Assembly: GCF_020829495.1 (NCBI RefSeq)
Contig: NZ_JAIVFQ010000007.1
Span: 1-64,000 of the forward strand
Length of the DNA stretch: 64,000 bases
Direction of reading: 5' to 3'
DNA from: Nostoc favosum CHAB5714
GTDB lineage: Bacteria > Cyanobacteriota > Cyanobacteriia > Cyanobacteriales > Nostocaceae
This document shows positions 53,566 to 62,703 of this stretch, in pieces. Made by a program: the position numbers and the translations under genes. The stretch's first letter is position 1; every line of letters starts with the position of its first letter. The notes under the pieces are model-generated. The model was not told the DNA's origin and ran no database searches. It saw only the letters and a program-made list of their open reading frames with translations.

Positions 53566-54408
53566 TCAACCAACAGCTACAGATATATTTGCCACAGAGC
53601 CATTATTTAGGATAGGCTGGCGGGTTTTTAAGTCAAATTTGAAGCCATGTGGCAAAATATGAAGCTTTGCTCCGCAAATCGCCAAAGACTCATCCTTCAA
53701 AATTTCGTCCATATTGTTGTATGTAGCCTCTGATTCATCAACAATCGTAACCGCACCTTCACCAATAATTTCAATTTGGTTATCTGTCACAACCATAGCG
53801 GTATTCTCGTCAATACCGAATCCCAAAACAGCAGGCTGTAGTATCAAAGCTGAAATTAAGCGTCCCAAGCGTCCGCGTTGGGAAAAATGCTGGTCAATTA
53901 CCACTCCTGGTAGAAAACCAAGACCGGGGCCCATTTCAACAGTTTCAATCCGAGGATGTGTTTCTGAGTCGCCTTCTACAATCATTACGTCTGGCATCAC
54001 GGCAGCTCCGGCACTTGTGCCTGCGATAACTACACCTTCAGAGAACCGTTGATGAATCGCCGTATCTATTTCGGTGCCCTTGAGAATGCTAGTTATGCGA
54101 GCTTGATCTCCCCCAGTAAAAAATACTCCAGTTGCTTTATGAATTGCTTCCAATGCAGTAGATGAAGATGCATCTTCGCGGGTTTCTGTATCAATAATGC
54201 GAGCATTTTCGGCTCCCAGTCGCTCAAATACTCTAATATAATTTTCTCCCACTTCTCTTGGTAATTCTGTCGCCGCCGTCATAATTACAATATACGCCTT
54301 CGTACCCCCAGCGCGTCGCACAAAGTCCCGCAGAATTTGGCAATCTCCTTCCTTGTCTTCGGCTCCCCCTATAATTACCAACTGCCGTTTGGGATTACTT
54401 TCTACCAT
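53566..54408 (-). CDS. cphB: Cyanophycinase
   Basis: Serine exopeptidase (family S51) that releases beta-Asp-Arg dipeptides from cyanophycin, the nitrogen store. 280 residues, a normal length. Core: QLVIIGGAEDKEGD, GVFFTGGDQARI, the nucleophile in VIAGTSAGAAVM, and HFSQRGRLGRL with GFGIDENTAMVV. Start ATG is preceded by GGGGGC. A cyanophycin synthetase-like gene lies divergently 890 bp away, making a small cyanophycin locus; the usual cphB-cphA1 operon order is not present here. Confidence 0.93.
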   Translation of the reverse strand: MVESNPKRQLVIIGGAEDKEGDCQILRDFVRRAGGTKAYIVIMTAATELPREVGENYIRVFERLGAENARIIDTETREDASSSTALEAIHKATGVFFTGGDQARITSILKGTEIDTAIHQRFSEGVVIAGTSAGAAVMPDVMIVEGDSETHPRIETVEMGPGLGFLPGVVIDQHFSQRGRLGRLISALILQPAVLGFGIDENTAMVVTDNQIEIIGEGAVTIVDESEATYNNMDEILKDESLAICGAKLHILPHGFKFDLKTRQPILNNGSVANISVAVG

Positions 54409-54776
54409 GATGCCCCCTGATTTGAGTTAATAAATTTTACTAAACCATGACAATTCCAACTATCAAATCATCCCTTTGGTAGATCACTTGATAGAAGGTA
54501 GTATTACAATTTGCGTAGACGCATTCGCAAAGCGTTTCCAAGAGTTGCGACTTGTCGTTAGACATCGCAGCGAAACCAAAAGATTTTTCCAAAAAATTAC
54601 ATAAAAAATAACTATCCTTATTAACGTTTGTTGACTTAATAAAACCCACAGCACCAACTGCCTCTAGAGTGATTTTCTAGAGGCATTGCTAATTGCCGAT
54701 TGAAAATTTCTCGGGCAATTATTAAATAATTGGTATTAACTCTCGCTGGGTGCAATTAGATATCTGATGGTAAGTC
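54409..54776. other. Intergenic region after the small protein gene; dispersed repeat and hairpin
   Basis: 368 bp. A dispersed repeat of the TGTCGTTAGACATCGC type (about 54505-54575) and a hairpin TGCCTCTAGA/TCTAGAGGCA (about 54659-54685). A 69-codon minus-strand frame (54440-54649) is mostly repeat and is rejected. Confidence 0.5.
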
Positions 54777-54980
54777 CTAATGAATGCGACTTCTGTAAAG
54801 CAAGTTAGTTAAGAAAAAACGTGCTTGTTCTAGTGGGAGATGCCTGGGTTTGCCTTGGTAGACAATTTGATACTCATTCATGTCTGGGCCATCACCATGC
54901 CCAGAGATCAGCTTTTGGTGAAAAGCTTCTTCAGCAAGTTCTCGAATTTCGTCTCTTAGAGCAGCTTGTGTGCTATTCAT
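54777..54980 (-). CDS. Small hypothetical protein
   Basis: 67 residues (MNSTQAALRDEIRELAEEAF... then DMNEYQIVYQGKPRHLPLEQ). Acidic/basic, no membrane segment, probably two helices and a short sheet; I recognise no family. Lies between cphB and the cphA2-like gene, in a region of normal codon use. Real gene status is likely but not proven. Confidence 0.55.
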   Translation of the reverse strand: MNSTQAALRDEIRELAEEAFHQKLISGHGDGPDMNEYQIVYQGKPRHLPLEQARFFLTNLLYRSRIH

Positions 54981-55296
54981 ACTTTGCTGTCTTTTGAATA
55001 CCGCATATTTATTTATACAAGTTATTGCCTGGGTGTTGCACCTTTCAAAGGTTATATATTTGACTATTCATGAGGATGAATTGACTGTACTTTTTTCTTT
55101 ACTGAGGTTGGGGGGTTTAATTATGCCTTGAGATAGTTGAAAATGCTTACTAATAGGTTTAATCTGGGTTCTGATTAGATCAATGGCTTTGCCATCACTC
55201 TCCACAATTAATGTGAATCAATTTACAATCAATAAGTCTGAGTAACCAGAACTCAGCATCTAAATTTCAGGGTGTTTAGCCAAAGGTTCGTAATCA
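54981..55296. other. Upstream region of the cyanophycin synthetase gene
   Basis: 316 bp, AT-rich, no gene or repeat recognised. Probable promoter region for both the 54777 gene (minus) and the synthetase (plus); no clean NtcA box (GTA-N8-TAC) was found on reading. Confidence 0.45.
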
Positions 55297-57207
55297 ATGG
55301 TTCTACAAAAAAGCAGTGATTTAGTCCGCATTAATGCTAGAAGAACGGATGTATTCGATATTTTCAACTTCAAGCATTATATTGGGCCCAACCCCTATTT
55401 AGATATAGGAGCGCTAGTATTTGACTTTGCTCTAGTTGACTCTAGAGAGCCTTTGCCCATTGAAGATTATATTGCAAAGATTGGCGATCGCTATCCCCAC
55501 CTGGGTAGCCAAAGCTACGAATCTTATGCTCATCTATTTGCTCAAGTTGTGTCCGAAGTCGGAAAACTGGACATGGATTTGCACCTTAACCGTTGGAGTG
55601 TCAAGCCATATCCAGGTTTCGTGCGGATTAGCGTCCAATCACTACATGAACGCACTACTAGAGAGGTAGCTTATTTTGTTTGGGATTGGTTTGAAGCTAT
55701 TACCCAAGATGAAGACTTTACCTTTGACGAACAATTGGTGAGGCTGCAAAATAAATTCCGCGCCTCTGTCTATGGTGGCCCCACGGTTTACGCCCTATTG
55801 CGAACAGCCTACGAAAAAGGTATTCCCGCCTTTTATTTGTGGGAAGAAGGATTAATGCAATACGGTTTGGGAAAAAAACATGTCCGGGGGGTAGCAACAA
55901 CATTTAACTGTGATAGCCATCTAGATTCGGAGTTTACCACCCGTAAAGATGACTGCAAGGCATTCTTAAAAACGTTGGGTTTTCCAGTCCCTGAAGGCGA
56001 TATCGTCTTTACTGAAAAGGAAGCCTTGGCGGCAGCAAGACAAATTGGTTACCCAGTGGCAGTTAAGCCAGTGGTAGGCCACAAAGGAATTGGCGTTACG
56101 GCTGACATACAAGACTCAAAAGAACTTGCAGCTGCTTATAATAGGGCACTGGCAGCGATTCCCGAAGATCAACTAACTCGGATAATTGTTGAGAAAAGTA
56201 TTTCCGGCTCAGATTTTCGCTTGTTGTGTGTCAATGGCAGATTTGTCGCCGCCACAGAACGCCGTCCAGCATCGGTTGTTGGTGATGGCTATTTAACGCT
56301 TGCAGAATTAATCCGCCTAGAGAACCGGAAACCTGCACGTTTAGACACGCCTACCTCGCCGATGAGTAAAATCCAGATAGATGACGCGATGGAACTCTAC
56401 CTAGAGGAACAGCGCTTATCATTGGACAGTGTTATTGAGAAGGGACGCACTGTTTACCTGCGTAAAGTCGCCAATCTTTCAGCCGGAGGTATGAGCATTG
56501 ATGCAACCCAGACAGTTCATGATGACAATATTATCTTGGCGCAAGATATTGCCCAACACTTCCAGTTGACTTGCCTTGGTATTGATGTCATTACGAAAAG
56601 TCTCTCAGAATCTTGGAAATCCAGTAACTTTGCTATCTTGGAAATCAACGCTGCACCAGGTGTTTTAATGCATCTTAAACCTTCTGTTGGTGAAAGCGTT
56701 GATGTGCCTTCTCATATCTTAGAAACCTTTTTTGAGTCGGGTACAGATTCTAGGATACCAATTATTACCTTTAATAAAATCTCAGTTGAAGAACTGCAAG
56801 CAACAATTGACCATATCCTTTTGCAACATCCCCACTGGACAATAGGCGCTGTTTGTCGTGATGCAGTTTTTGTGAATCGCTCCAAAAAAGTATTAAGCAA
56901 AAATTACAACAGCAACGTCCAAACTTTGCTGCGTCATCCAAAACTTGATTTGCTGATTGCCGAGTATGCCGAAGACATCCTAGATGAAGAGGGGATGTTT
57001 TACCGCAGTAGTAATATGGTCGTTTTGGATAATCCTACCGAAACTGAGATGATGTTAGTGCGGGATGTATTCGATGGTTCGACTGTGGTGATTAGAAAAG
57101 GCAACGACATTTCTATCCGTCGCAAAGGGTTGATTGAAGATTATACTTTGGGTGAAGATGAACCATTTACGCGGGTTTATTTGAAAGAGACTGGAGCAAT
57201 TTTGTGA
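55297..57207 (+). CDS. cphA2: Cyanophycin synthetase, CphA2 type (short form without Mur-ligase P-loop)
   Basis: 636 residues. N-terminal domain (1-160) and ATP-grasp domain (about 215-480: YPVAVKPVVGHKGIGVTA, IIVEKSISGSDFRLLCV, GGMSIDATQTVHDDN, ILEINAAPG) follow CphA1. After residue 486 (RIPIITFNKISVEEL) CphA1 would carry GTNGKTT, the Mur-ligase P-loop; it is absent and only a remnant C-terminal domain (to 636) follows. CphA1 is about 870-900 residues. CphA2 proteins are reported to join beta-Asp-Arg dipeptides into cyanophycin and are known from nitrogen-fixing cyanobacteria. The nearby divergent cphB fits dipeptide recycling. Confidence 0.88.
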   Translation: MVLQKSSDLVRINARRTDVFDIFNFKHYIGPNPYLDIGALVFDFALVDSREPLPIEDYIAKIGDRYPHLGSQSYESYAHLFAQVVSEVGKLDMDLHLNRWSVKPYPGFVRISVQSLHERTTREVAYFVWDWFEAITQDEDFTFDEQLVRLQNKFRASVYGGPTVYALLRTAYEKGIPAFYLWEEGLMQYGLGKKHVRGVATTFNCDSHLDSEFTTRKDDCKAFLKTLGFPVPEGDIVFTEKEALAAARQIGYPVAVKPVVGHKGIGVTADIQDSKELAAAYNRALAAIPEDQLTRIIVEKSISGSDFRLLCVNGRFVAATERRPASVVGDGYLTLAELIRLENRKPARLDTPTSPMSKIQIDDAMELYLEEQRLSLDSVIEKGRTVYLRKVANLSAGGMSIDATQTVHDDNIILAQDIAQHFQLTCLGIDVITKSLSESWKSSNFAILEINAAPGVLMHLKPSVGESVDVPSHILETFFESGTDSRIPIITFNKISVEELQATIDHILLQHPHWTIGAVCRDAVFVNRSKKVLSKNYNSNVQTLLRHPKLDLLIAEYAEDILDEEGMFYRSSNMVVLDNPTETEMMLVRDVFDGSTVVIRKGNDISIRRKGLIEDYTLGEDEPFTRVYLKETGAIL

Positions 57208-57516
57208 GTTAAGTAAATAGGCACTCAACCCAATTTTTCTTAATCAAACGGGAAATCGGGGTATAGCAGTTTTAAATCATTCGTGAAAGGTTATAGCGGT
57301 TATTGGTTGAGTAGGTACAGAACCCCACCCCCAACCCCCTCCCCGCAAGCGAGGAGGGGGCTATGATGTACCTGATCTGATTAGGAAACGGTATATATCC
57401 CGGATAACTTTTACGAAGTGGGGGATGTGGACAGAGAGAATTTTCATAAATGAGATAGGATACTATATGAGTTGAGGGTAGCTGAAAGTTACTATTTATC
57501 CGAAATCATCGATTTT
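57208..57516. other. Convergent intergenic region with a GC-rich repeat
   Basis: 309 bp; a copy of the CCCCACCCCCAACCCCCTCC/GCAAGCGAGG repeat at about 57320-57362, nothing else. Confidence 0.6.
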
Positions 57517-59151
57517 CTAGAAGTTTAAAATATCTAATGATTCTTCTATTTCTAAATCTAATATTCTTTCTCGTGTATCTTTGAGTGCTTCTAGCTTACC
57601 TTCTTGACGATAGATATCTGCCGCTTTTTGAAAATCTTCAATTGCTGCTTGTTTCTCTGCTATTTCTAAACGGATATTGCCACGATTATAATAAGCATCT
57701 GCATAATTTGAATTAATCTGGATTGCTTGAGTATAATCTTCAATTGCTCCTTCAAAATCTCCTAAATCTGAACGAGCATTACCACGGTTGTAATAAGCAT
57801 CTGCATAATTTGGATTAATCTGTATTGCCTGAGTATAATCTTCAATCGCTCCTTCAAAATCTCCTAAATCTGAACGAGCATTACCACGTTTTTTATAAGC
57901 TATGGCATCTTTAGGATTAATTTTAATTACTTGGGGAAATCCCGGTTGAGAGCCTAATAAATAACGAGCAATCCCACGGTTTTTATAAGCATCAGCATAA
58001 TGGGGGTTAATTTTAATAGCCTGTGTATAATCTTCAATTGCTCCTTGGTTATCTCCTACATGAGAACGAGCTTCAGCCCGGTTTTTATAAGCTACGGCAA
58101 CATTAGGATTAATTCTGATAGCTTGGGTATAATCATTAATTGCTTCTTCTAATCTTCCTAGTTGAGACAGAGCTAAACCTCGTTTATTGTAAGATTTAGC
58201 ATCATGAAGATTTATCTGAATTGCCTGAGAATAATCTGCGATCGCAGCCTCATAATCTCCTATTTGATAATGGGCTAAACCTCGTTTATAATATAAATCA
58301 ACATCACTAGATTTAACTTGTAAGGCTTGATTATAGTTGGCGATCGCATTTGAATATTCTCCTTTCTCAAAACATTCATCACCTAATCTTACATAAAGTA
58401 TATTTAAGTCTTCATTACGATATTGTAAATAATTCTCTAATTCAGGTTGCTCAGAAGATTTAGTCAACTGATTATTAGTTTGCTTAGGTGGCGTTTCCTC
58501 TTTTGGAAGATATTTGTAAATTAATGTTTGTTGCCTAGAATTATTTATAGAAGATTGTAACTGTTCTAGATAACACCATAAACCACCACCATACAGTAAT
58601 TGTTCAATCCCAAATGAAATTTTACCAGTCTTCAACTTAATCATCCGGGTTGGGAGAAAGCCAGCCAAAAAAAGGTGATACTCAGATTGGGCTTCACTCA
58701 CATCTTCTTGAATCAAAATGCAAACTACAACTGCATTTTTTTCAACCTCTTCAGAACTAATTGACCATCTAACTCTATCAATACTACCGTGACGAGATTT
58801 AACCTCAATACCAATAGATGGGTCAGAAGTCAAGGTAAAATCTATATTGCCATCGCCGCCGAATCGCTTTTCATAATCGACTTCGGTAATAAAATCAGCT
58901 AAACGTTCTTTGACAACTTCCTCACCCAACTTTCCTTTAAGATAGCTAATGAAAACGTCACGGACTGGTAAAACACGCTTGTACTTCTCAGCCATCAACC
59001 AGCAAAATTCCCGTAATGCCCTTAACCTTTCTCCAGAGATTATAGTTAATTCACTATATTGACCTTCTGTTTCACAATGAAGCAGAGAACCAGATGTTAA
59101 CCTTTTAATAAAATCAGACTGTAGCGATCGCAGTAGTGTAATCCAGTCCAT
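57517..59151 (-). CDS. PD-(D/E)XK nuclease-like domain fused to TPR array
   Basis: 544 residues. N-terminal part (1-195) has a possible restriction-endonuclease-like core: helix KGKLGEEVVKERL (E77/E78), NIDFTLTSD with D104, GIEVKSRHG with E116-x-K118, and a following strand VVVCILIQED. The C-terminal half (about 250-530) has eight to nine 34-residue TPR units (KNRGIARYLLG, YNRGNARSDLGDFEGAIEDY), the last two nearly identical in DNA. No membrane segment. I do not recognise this fusion as a named family. The combination suggests a nuclease tethered to a partner through TPRs; defence is one possibility. Confidence 0.7.
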   Translation of the reverse strand: MDWITLLRSLQSDFIKRLTSGSLLHCETEGQYSELTIISGERLRALREFCWLMAEKYKRVLPVRDVFISYLKGKLGEEVVKERLADFITEVDYEKRFGGDGNIDFTLTSDPSIGIEVKSRHGSIDRVRWSISSEEVEKNAVVVCILIQEDVSEAQSEYHLFLAGFLPTRMIKLKTGKISFGIEQLLYGGGLWCYLEQLQSSINNSRQQTLIYKYLPKEETPPKQTNNQLTKSSEQPELENYLQYRNEDLNILYVRLGDECFEKGEYSNAIANYNQALQVKSSDVDLYYKRGLAHYQIGDYEAAIADYSQAIQINLHDAKSYNKRGLALSQLGRLEEAINDYTQAIRINPNVAVAYKNRAEARSHVGDNQGAIEDYTQAIKINPHYADAYKNRGIARYLLGSQPGFPQVIKINPKDAIAYKKRGNARSDLGDFEGAIEDYTQAIQINPNYADAYYNRGNARSDLGDFEGAIEDYTQAIQINSNYADAYYNRGNIRLEIAEKQAAIEDFQKAADIYRQEGKLEALKDTRERILDLEIEESLDILNF

Positions 59152-59587
59152 TTATATTTCTGCGAATCTTTTGATGAGATTATTCTATTAAAATATCCAG
59201 TTGGCGTAAACCTTTTAATTAGCTTGGGTGAGATTTCCAAAAATTGTAGGACTTACGCATTGACAAGAAATACCAAATATGGAGCAAGGTTAAAAACCAT
59301 ATCTTTCGTAAGGGCACAGCAAAAGCTTAGCCCCTACAGTATGGTCTATTTACGATCGCAGCATAATTAAGAAAAGCCTGAAAACTTCCTCAAGATAGGT
59401 AATGCACATCACGATGCATTTGTACAGTACGTAAGTCCTAAATTGTTTACTATTTTGCGATAATTCTTAATTTAACTTAATATGTTAAAATTGCCAGAGA
59501 ATGAGATTGGATTAAAGGGAGTGTATGAAGACATAGCACTCTGTCTCAGACATTGCTGTTTTTTACAGTCGAGTATGAGTGGTGATA
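59152..59587. other. Intergenic region with a miniature element
   Basis: 436 bp; contains the element at 59247-59440; the rest is AT-rich with no gene. Confidence 0.6.
59247..59440. repeat. Miniature element, TAGGACTTACG ends, AATTG target duplication
   Basis: 11-bp inverted ends (59247-59257, 59430-59440) and 5-bp direct repeats AATTG on both sides (59242-59246, 59441-59445). Same end sequence as the 1450-1588 element. Confidence 0.85.
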
Positions 59588-60505
59588 TTATTGATAGATT
59601 TGCCGGAGTTCTTCTAGAGTATTCACAGTTTTGATACTGGTGAGAATAGCCCTTAATATCTCTACGTTCTGTATCTGGACAATCTCTGGTAATATTGTTA
59701 ACCCTTCGTTGCCAAATTTTAGTTCCAAAGCAATTTCAAGACCTTGAAGTAACCCTTCCCTTATACCCCTTTTTTCTACGCTAGTAATATACGGCATTTT
59801 CTTTTCCTCCTCATATTGAGTCACTTCTTGCCAAAAACTGTTCTCTAATTCTTCAGGTAATCTCATCACCCAATCGATAAATCGAAACAGGTTGATGATA
59901 TCTTCGCGCTGATAACCTTTTTCGTAGAGTCGTTTCGTTAAATCAAGCTTCCAACGTTTACGCTCTTGGTCATTTTGGCGTGTTTCCTTTGCCTTTAAAT
60001 GAGCCATAACTACTGTAGCAAATGGGTTAGAACTTGCTTCTAATTCTGTCCATTGTTGGCTATATTCAAGTAATTTAACAATGGGAAACTTGAATTTGAC
60101 TTCGCAACCCCATAGTTCATCGCTAAATTGATTTGGTTTCCATGTGGGGCGATCGTCACCTAAGACGGCTAGACTAGCTATAGACCGATTGTAACGGTCA
60201 AACAGTCGGTAGTGGTAGACGTACATCCGTTGGGCAAAGTTGGTTTCTTCATTACTTTGGACTTCCAGATGGACTAATACCCACCTTTCTTCGCCATTGC
60301 GTCGCCAGACTTGAACGAGTTTATCAACGAATCTTTGCCCTAGTTCCGCATCTCGAACGACTTGCTGTAACTCTTTGTCCAAAAAAGTATAGCCGAGCTT
60401 CCAGTCTATTCCCTCAGCAGCTACAGGAAAGAAAAATTCAATGCACTCTTGAAAGTAGGTTTCTATAGCTTCTTTCCACGGACTGTCATATTCATCGTTG
60501 GACAT
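59588..60505 (-). CDS. Rpn/COG5464-type PD-(D/E)XK nuclease (cyanobacterial 'transposase' family)
   Basis: 305 residues. N-terminal PD-(D/E)XK core: FFFPVAAEGIDW, LDKELQQVV, and LVHLEVQSN as the (D/E)-x-Q form of the active site; HLE-VQSNEE and MYVYHYRLFDRY are typical. C-terminal helices (about 170-305) with KRLYEKGYQREDIINLFRF and the end EELRQIYQ. Members have spread widely in Nostoc-like genomes, often annotated as Rpn recombination-promoting nuclease or transposase. Stand-alone, no terminal inverted repeats seen. Confidence 0.82.
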   Translation of the reverse strand: MSNDEYDSPWKEAIETYFQECIEFFFPVAAEGIDWKLGYTFLDKELQQVVRDAELGQRFVDKLVQVWRRNGEERWVLVHLEVQSNEETNFAQRMYVYHYRLFDRYNRSIASLAVLGDDRPTWKPNQFSDELWGCEVKFKFPIVKLLEYSQQWTELEASSNPFATVVMAHLKAKETRQNDQERKRWKLDLTKRLYEKGYQREDIINLFRFIDWVMRLPEELENSFWQEVTQYEEEKKMPYITSVEKRGIREGLLQGLEIALELKFGNEGLTILPEIVQIQNVEILRAILTSIKTVNTLEELRQIYQ

Positions 60506-60629
60506 TGGCGTGATTTACATCAGTTTTGAAGGTGCAGCCATGTCTGATTATGCCAGAGTTTTGAGGAGTTTGGAGAGTGCGATCGCTGGGAATAATACAT
60601 GAAATATTAGCTAACCACCAACATCGCAA

Positions 60630-61088
60630 ATGGCCGAAAATCACAACCCCAACCCAAAGCCTCTCACCAACTCCAGTCCCCCCTCCTCGCTTGCGGGGAG
60701 GGGGTTAGGGGGTGGGGTTCCGGGATACCCTTGGCAAACCCCATACGAACTTTGGAAAAAACTTAAGCCATTAGCGCGACAGATGCGGTGTGAACCAACT
60801 CCAGCAGAAAAGCTACTTTGGCAGAAGTTGAGACACAAGCAACTTTTGGGTTTCAAGTTCCGCCGTCAGCAAACAATTGACCGTTTTATCGTCGATTTTT
60901 ACTGTAATGAAGCGCGGTTAGTGGTGGAAGTGGATGGCGAAATTCACGACTACACCCAAGAGGAAGATGCGATACGTCAAGAATTTTTGGAGAGTTTGGG
61001 GTTGCAGGTTGTGCGATTTAGAAATGAGGATGTTCTGGAGAGGATGGAGGGGGTGTTGCAGGATATTGCTACTTGGTTGCAGAGATAG
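60630..61088 (+). CDS. DUF559 endonuclease-like protein with a repeat-encoded N-terminal tail
   Basis: Vsr-like PD-(D/E)XK protein of 152 residues from ATG 60630. The conserved body (about 45-150) has PTPAEKLLWQKLRHKQLLGF, KFRRQQTIDRFIVDFYC (D89), VVEVDGEIHD (E100, D102, H106) and VVRFRNEDVLERME. Residues 15-31 (SSPPSSLAGRGLGGGVP) are translated from the GC-rich dispersed repeat at 60676-60720, so the original start may be later (e.g. at residue 52). An inverted copy of the same repeat directly follows the stop (61086-61128), so the gene is bracketed. Confidence 0.75.
   Translation: MAENHNPNPKPLTNSSPPSSLAGRGLGGGVPGYPWQTPYELWKKLKPLARQMRCEPTPAEKLLWQKLRHKQLLGFKFRRQQTIDRFIVDFYCNEARLVVEVDGEIHDYTQEEDAIRQEFLESLGLQVVRFRNEDVLERMEGVLQDIATWLQR
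60676..60720. repeat. GC-rich repeat, left inverted copy bracketing the DUF559 gene
   Basis: CCCCCTCCTCGCTTGCGGGG... to GGTGGGGTTC; nearly the exact complement of 61086-61128. Lies within the DUF559 reading frame. Confidence 0.8.
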
Positions 61089-61128
61089 AACCCCACCCCC
61101 AACCCCCTCCCCGCAAGCGAGGAGGGGG
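61086..61128. repeat. GC-rich repeat, right inverted copy bracketing the DUF559 gene
   Basis: GAACCCCACCCCCAACCCCC to GCGAGGAGGGGGC. It begins at the DUF559 stop codon and cuts into the PIN remnant that follows. Confidence 0.8.
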
Positions 61129-61137
61129 CTAATTATA

Positions 61138-61254
61138 TGGTTTTTGGTGGTGTGTGCGATCGCTTTGCGTCATCATTTGACCATCGTCTCACAAGACAGC
61201 GATTTTGAGCGGATGAGACAAGTGAGGGAGTTATTTTGCGAATCTTGGCTGTAA
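61138..61254 (+). pseudogene. C-terminal remnant of a PIN-domain (VapC-type) toxin
   Basis: The frame reads VCAIALRHHLTIVSQDSDFE, then RMRQVRELFCESWL and stop, the last strand-helix of a PIN toxin (AIALRHxLxLVSxDxDFE... ESW is the known pattern). The N-terminal three quarters are missing; the DNA directly upstream is the GC-rich repeat at 61086-61128. No antitoxin gene was found. Confidence 0.6.
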
Positions 61255-61465
61255 GTTGAATTTGATAACGGGCGTGCGATCGCTTTTGATGAGGAAGTCT
61301 GATCGCAGCTTTGAGATGGACAATCATTCAAATAGATTAAGCACAATACTTGATTAATACTGTTGGAATGGCAGTATTAATAGCTTTTAAAGTGTCCTAG
61401 TTAGCGGTGTAGACCTTATTAGGCACAAATGAATATCATTGCTCATGATACTACTCTGAAGAAAA

Positions 61466-61729
61466 ATGCCACCAATGCATCAGTATACTATAAAGGAAAT
61501 TTTGCTATTTACTCAAAGCTTACTGAAAGATGTTAACAAGACATTGGCAAGTAAAAATCAAGATGTCAAGACTGCTTTAGTAAAAGTTGACAATGCCTTA
61601 AATACTATTGAGGAAAAGAATTTGAAGGCTTTAATTGAGTACAAAGATAGCCTTGATAATCTGTTTAAACAAAGGGAACTACGAATTTTAGAAGATATAG
61701 ATGATTACGGCAAACTAGATAAATCTTAG
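61466..61729 (+). CDS. Small hypothetical, probably all-helical protein
   Basis: 87 residues from ATG 61466 (or ATG 61475), GAAGAAA before it. Sequence MHQYTIKEILLFTQSLLKDV, then NKTLASKNQDVKTALVKVDN is amphipathic helix and charged; no membrane segment or known motif. Convergent with the next minus-strand gene (21-bp gap), low GC like it, so the two may have arrived together. Confidence 0.5.
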   Translation: MPPMHQYTIKEILLFTQSLLKDVNKTLASKNQDVKTALVKVDNALNTIEEKNLKALIEYKDSLDNLFKQRELRILEDIDDYGKLDKS

Positions 61730-61749
61730 CCACATTAATAATATATTTT

Positions 61750-62583
61750 CTACTTGTTTGGAGAGTTAATTGCTTGATTTTGTTGGTGTGCTTTAATTTT
61801 GTTTATTAGTTCTTCGAGGTATTCACGAATAATTTTTCTAGACTCTTCTTTAGGAATTTCTTCAATTACTTTTTCATGATTGATAAGTTTATCTTTTATA
61901 TATTCCAGCGCACGTATTTGTTCTTGTTGATTCAGTGCATTTTCATCGATCCATTCTATCGGAAGATTTGTTGTATCGTGCCTAATGCCGCATATAAGCC
62001 AAGCTTTCAAGTATGCGTATAGATGTATAAATTTTTCGTCTGCTGAAGTTTCTATAGGTATTCCGATACGCTTAAGAGCTGTAAAAGTTATTGTATCGAG
62101 TAGGTTTACATTTATGCCATTTTTTTTTCTACTAGAAAGTAATCCATTTAAAGCTTGTTGTGAATTTTTAATTCTTTCTAAATTATCTCTAATTCTAGAT
62201 TTAAATTGTTTTGGATTTTCCTTTTTACGTAATAATGATTCATCAATTTTCTCAAAAGTTATTTCTTCAGACACTAAAGATATAAAATCCATTCTGTGTT
62301 TTTCCGCAAGTTGATTACTATCATATTGTTGCTTTAGTCTCTCTTTTTCTTCCTCTGTTTCGGTTTTAATTTGCCAATCTATAAAATAATTAAGCAAATT
62401 TACACCACCAGTAGTAAGACCTAAGAAAATACTTATGTACGTTAATATTGTCGAACTAGTAACTCTATTTGTTCTACCTATTTCATAACCAATATAAGCA
62501 ACTAAGCTAATAAAAATCAAAAAAACAATTAAGATATTAGGACGCTTAAGCATACCCTTAAACATATTTGCCAAAAGCTTCAT
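61750..62583 (-). CDS. Hypothetical membrane protein with two N-terminal spans and a helical cytoplasmic domain
   Basis: 277 residues, good ribosome site GAGGCAG. Two membrane segments (about 16-33 and 45-66: ILIVFLIFISLVAYIGYEIG and ILTYISIFLGLTTGGVNLL) and then about 200 mostly helical, charged residues (KTETEEEKERLKQQYDSNQL, KFIHLYAYLKAWLICGIRH, EESRKIIREYLEELINKIK). No recognised family or catalytic motif. Markedly AT-rich versus the window, consistent with acquisition. The IS1595-type gene is 120 bp upstream on the same strand. A two-span anchor with a helical body is common among defence effectors, but this is only an architecture-level hint. Confidence 0.7.
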   Translation of the reverse strand: MKLLANMFKGMLKRPNILIVFLIFISLVAYIGYEIGRTNRVTSSTILTYISIFLGLTTGGVNLLNYFIDWQIKTETEEEKERLKQQYDSNQLAEKHRMDFISLVSEEITFEKIDESLLRKKENPKQFKSRIRDNLERIKNSQQALNGLLSSRKKNGINVNLLDTITFTALKRIGIPIETSADEKFIHLYAYLKAWLICGIRHDTTNLPIEWIDENALNQQEQIRALEYIKDKLINHEKVIEEIPKEESRKIIREYLEELINKIKAHQQNQAINSPNK

Positions 62584-62703
62584 TCAACTGCCTCAAAAAA
62601 ATACTTACTAACCTTTTTTAAAAGAAATATCACGTTACTCTCAGCCCTTAGCTTTACAACAAGCTGACAGAACAAGAAAGAGTTAAAAAAGCCTCAGTAA
62701 TTC

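Noticed and set aside
54440-54649. 69-codon minus-strand frame near cphB
   Set aside because: Built around a dispersed repeat (the MSNDKSQLLETLCECVY stretch) and lacks a plausible start signal.
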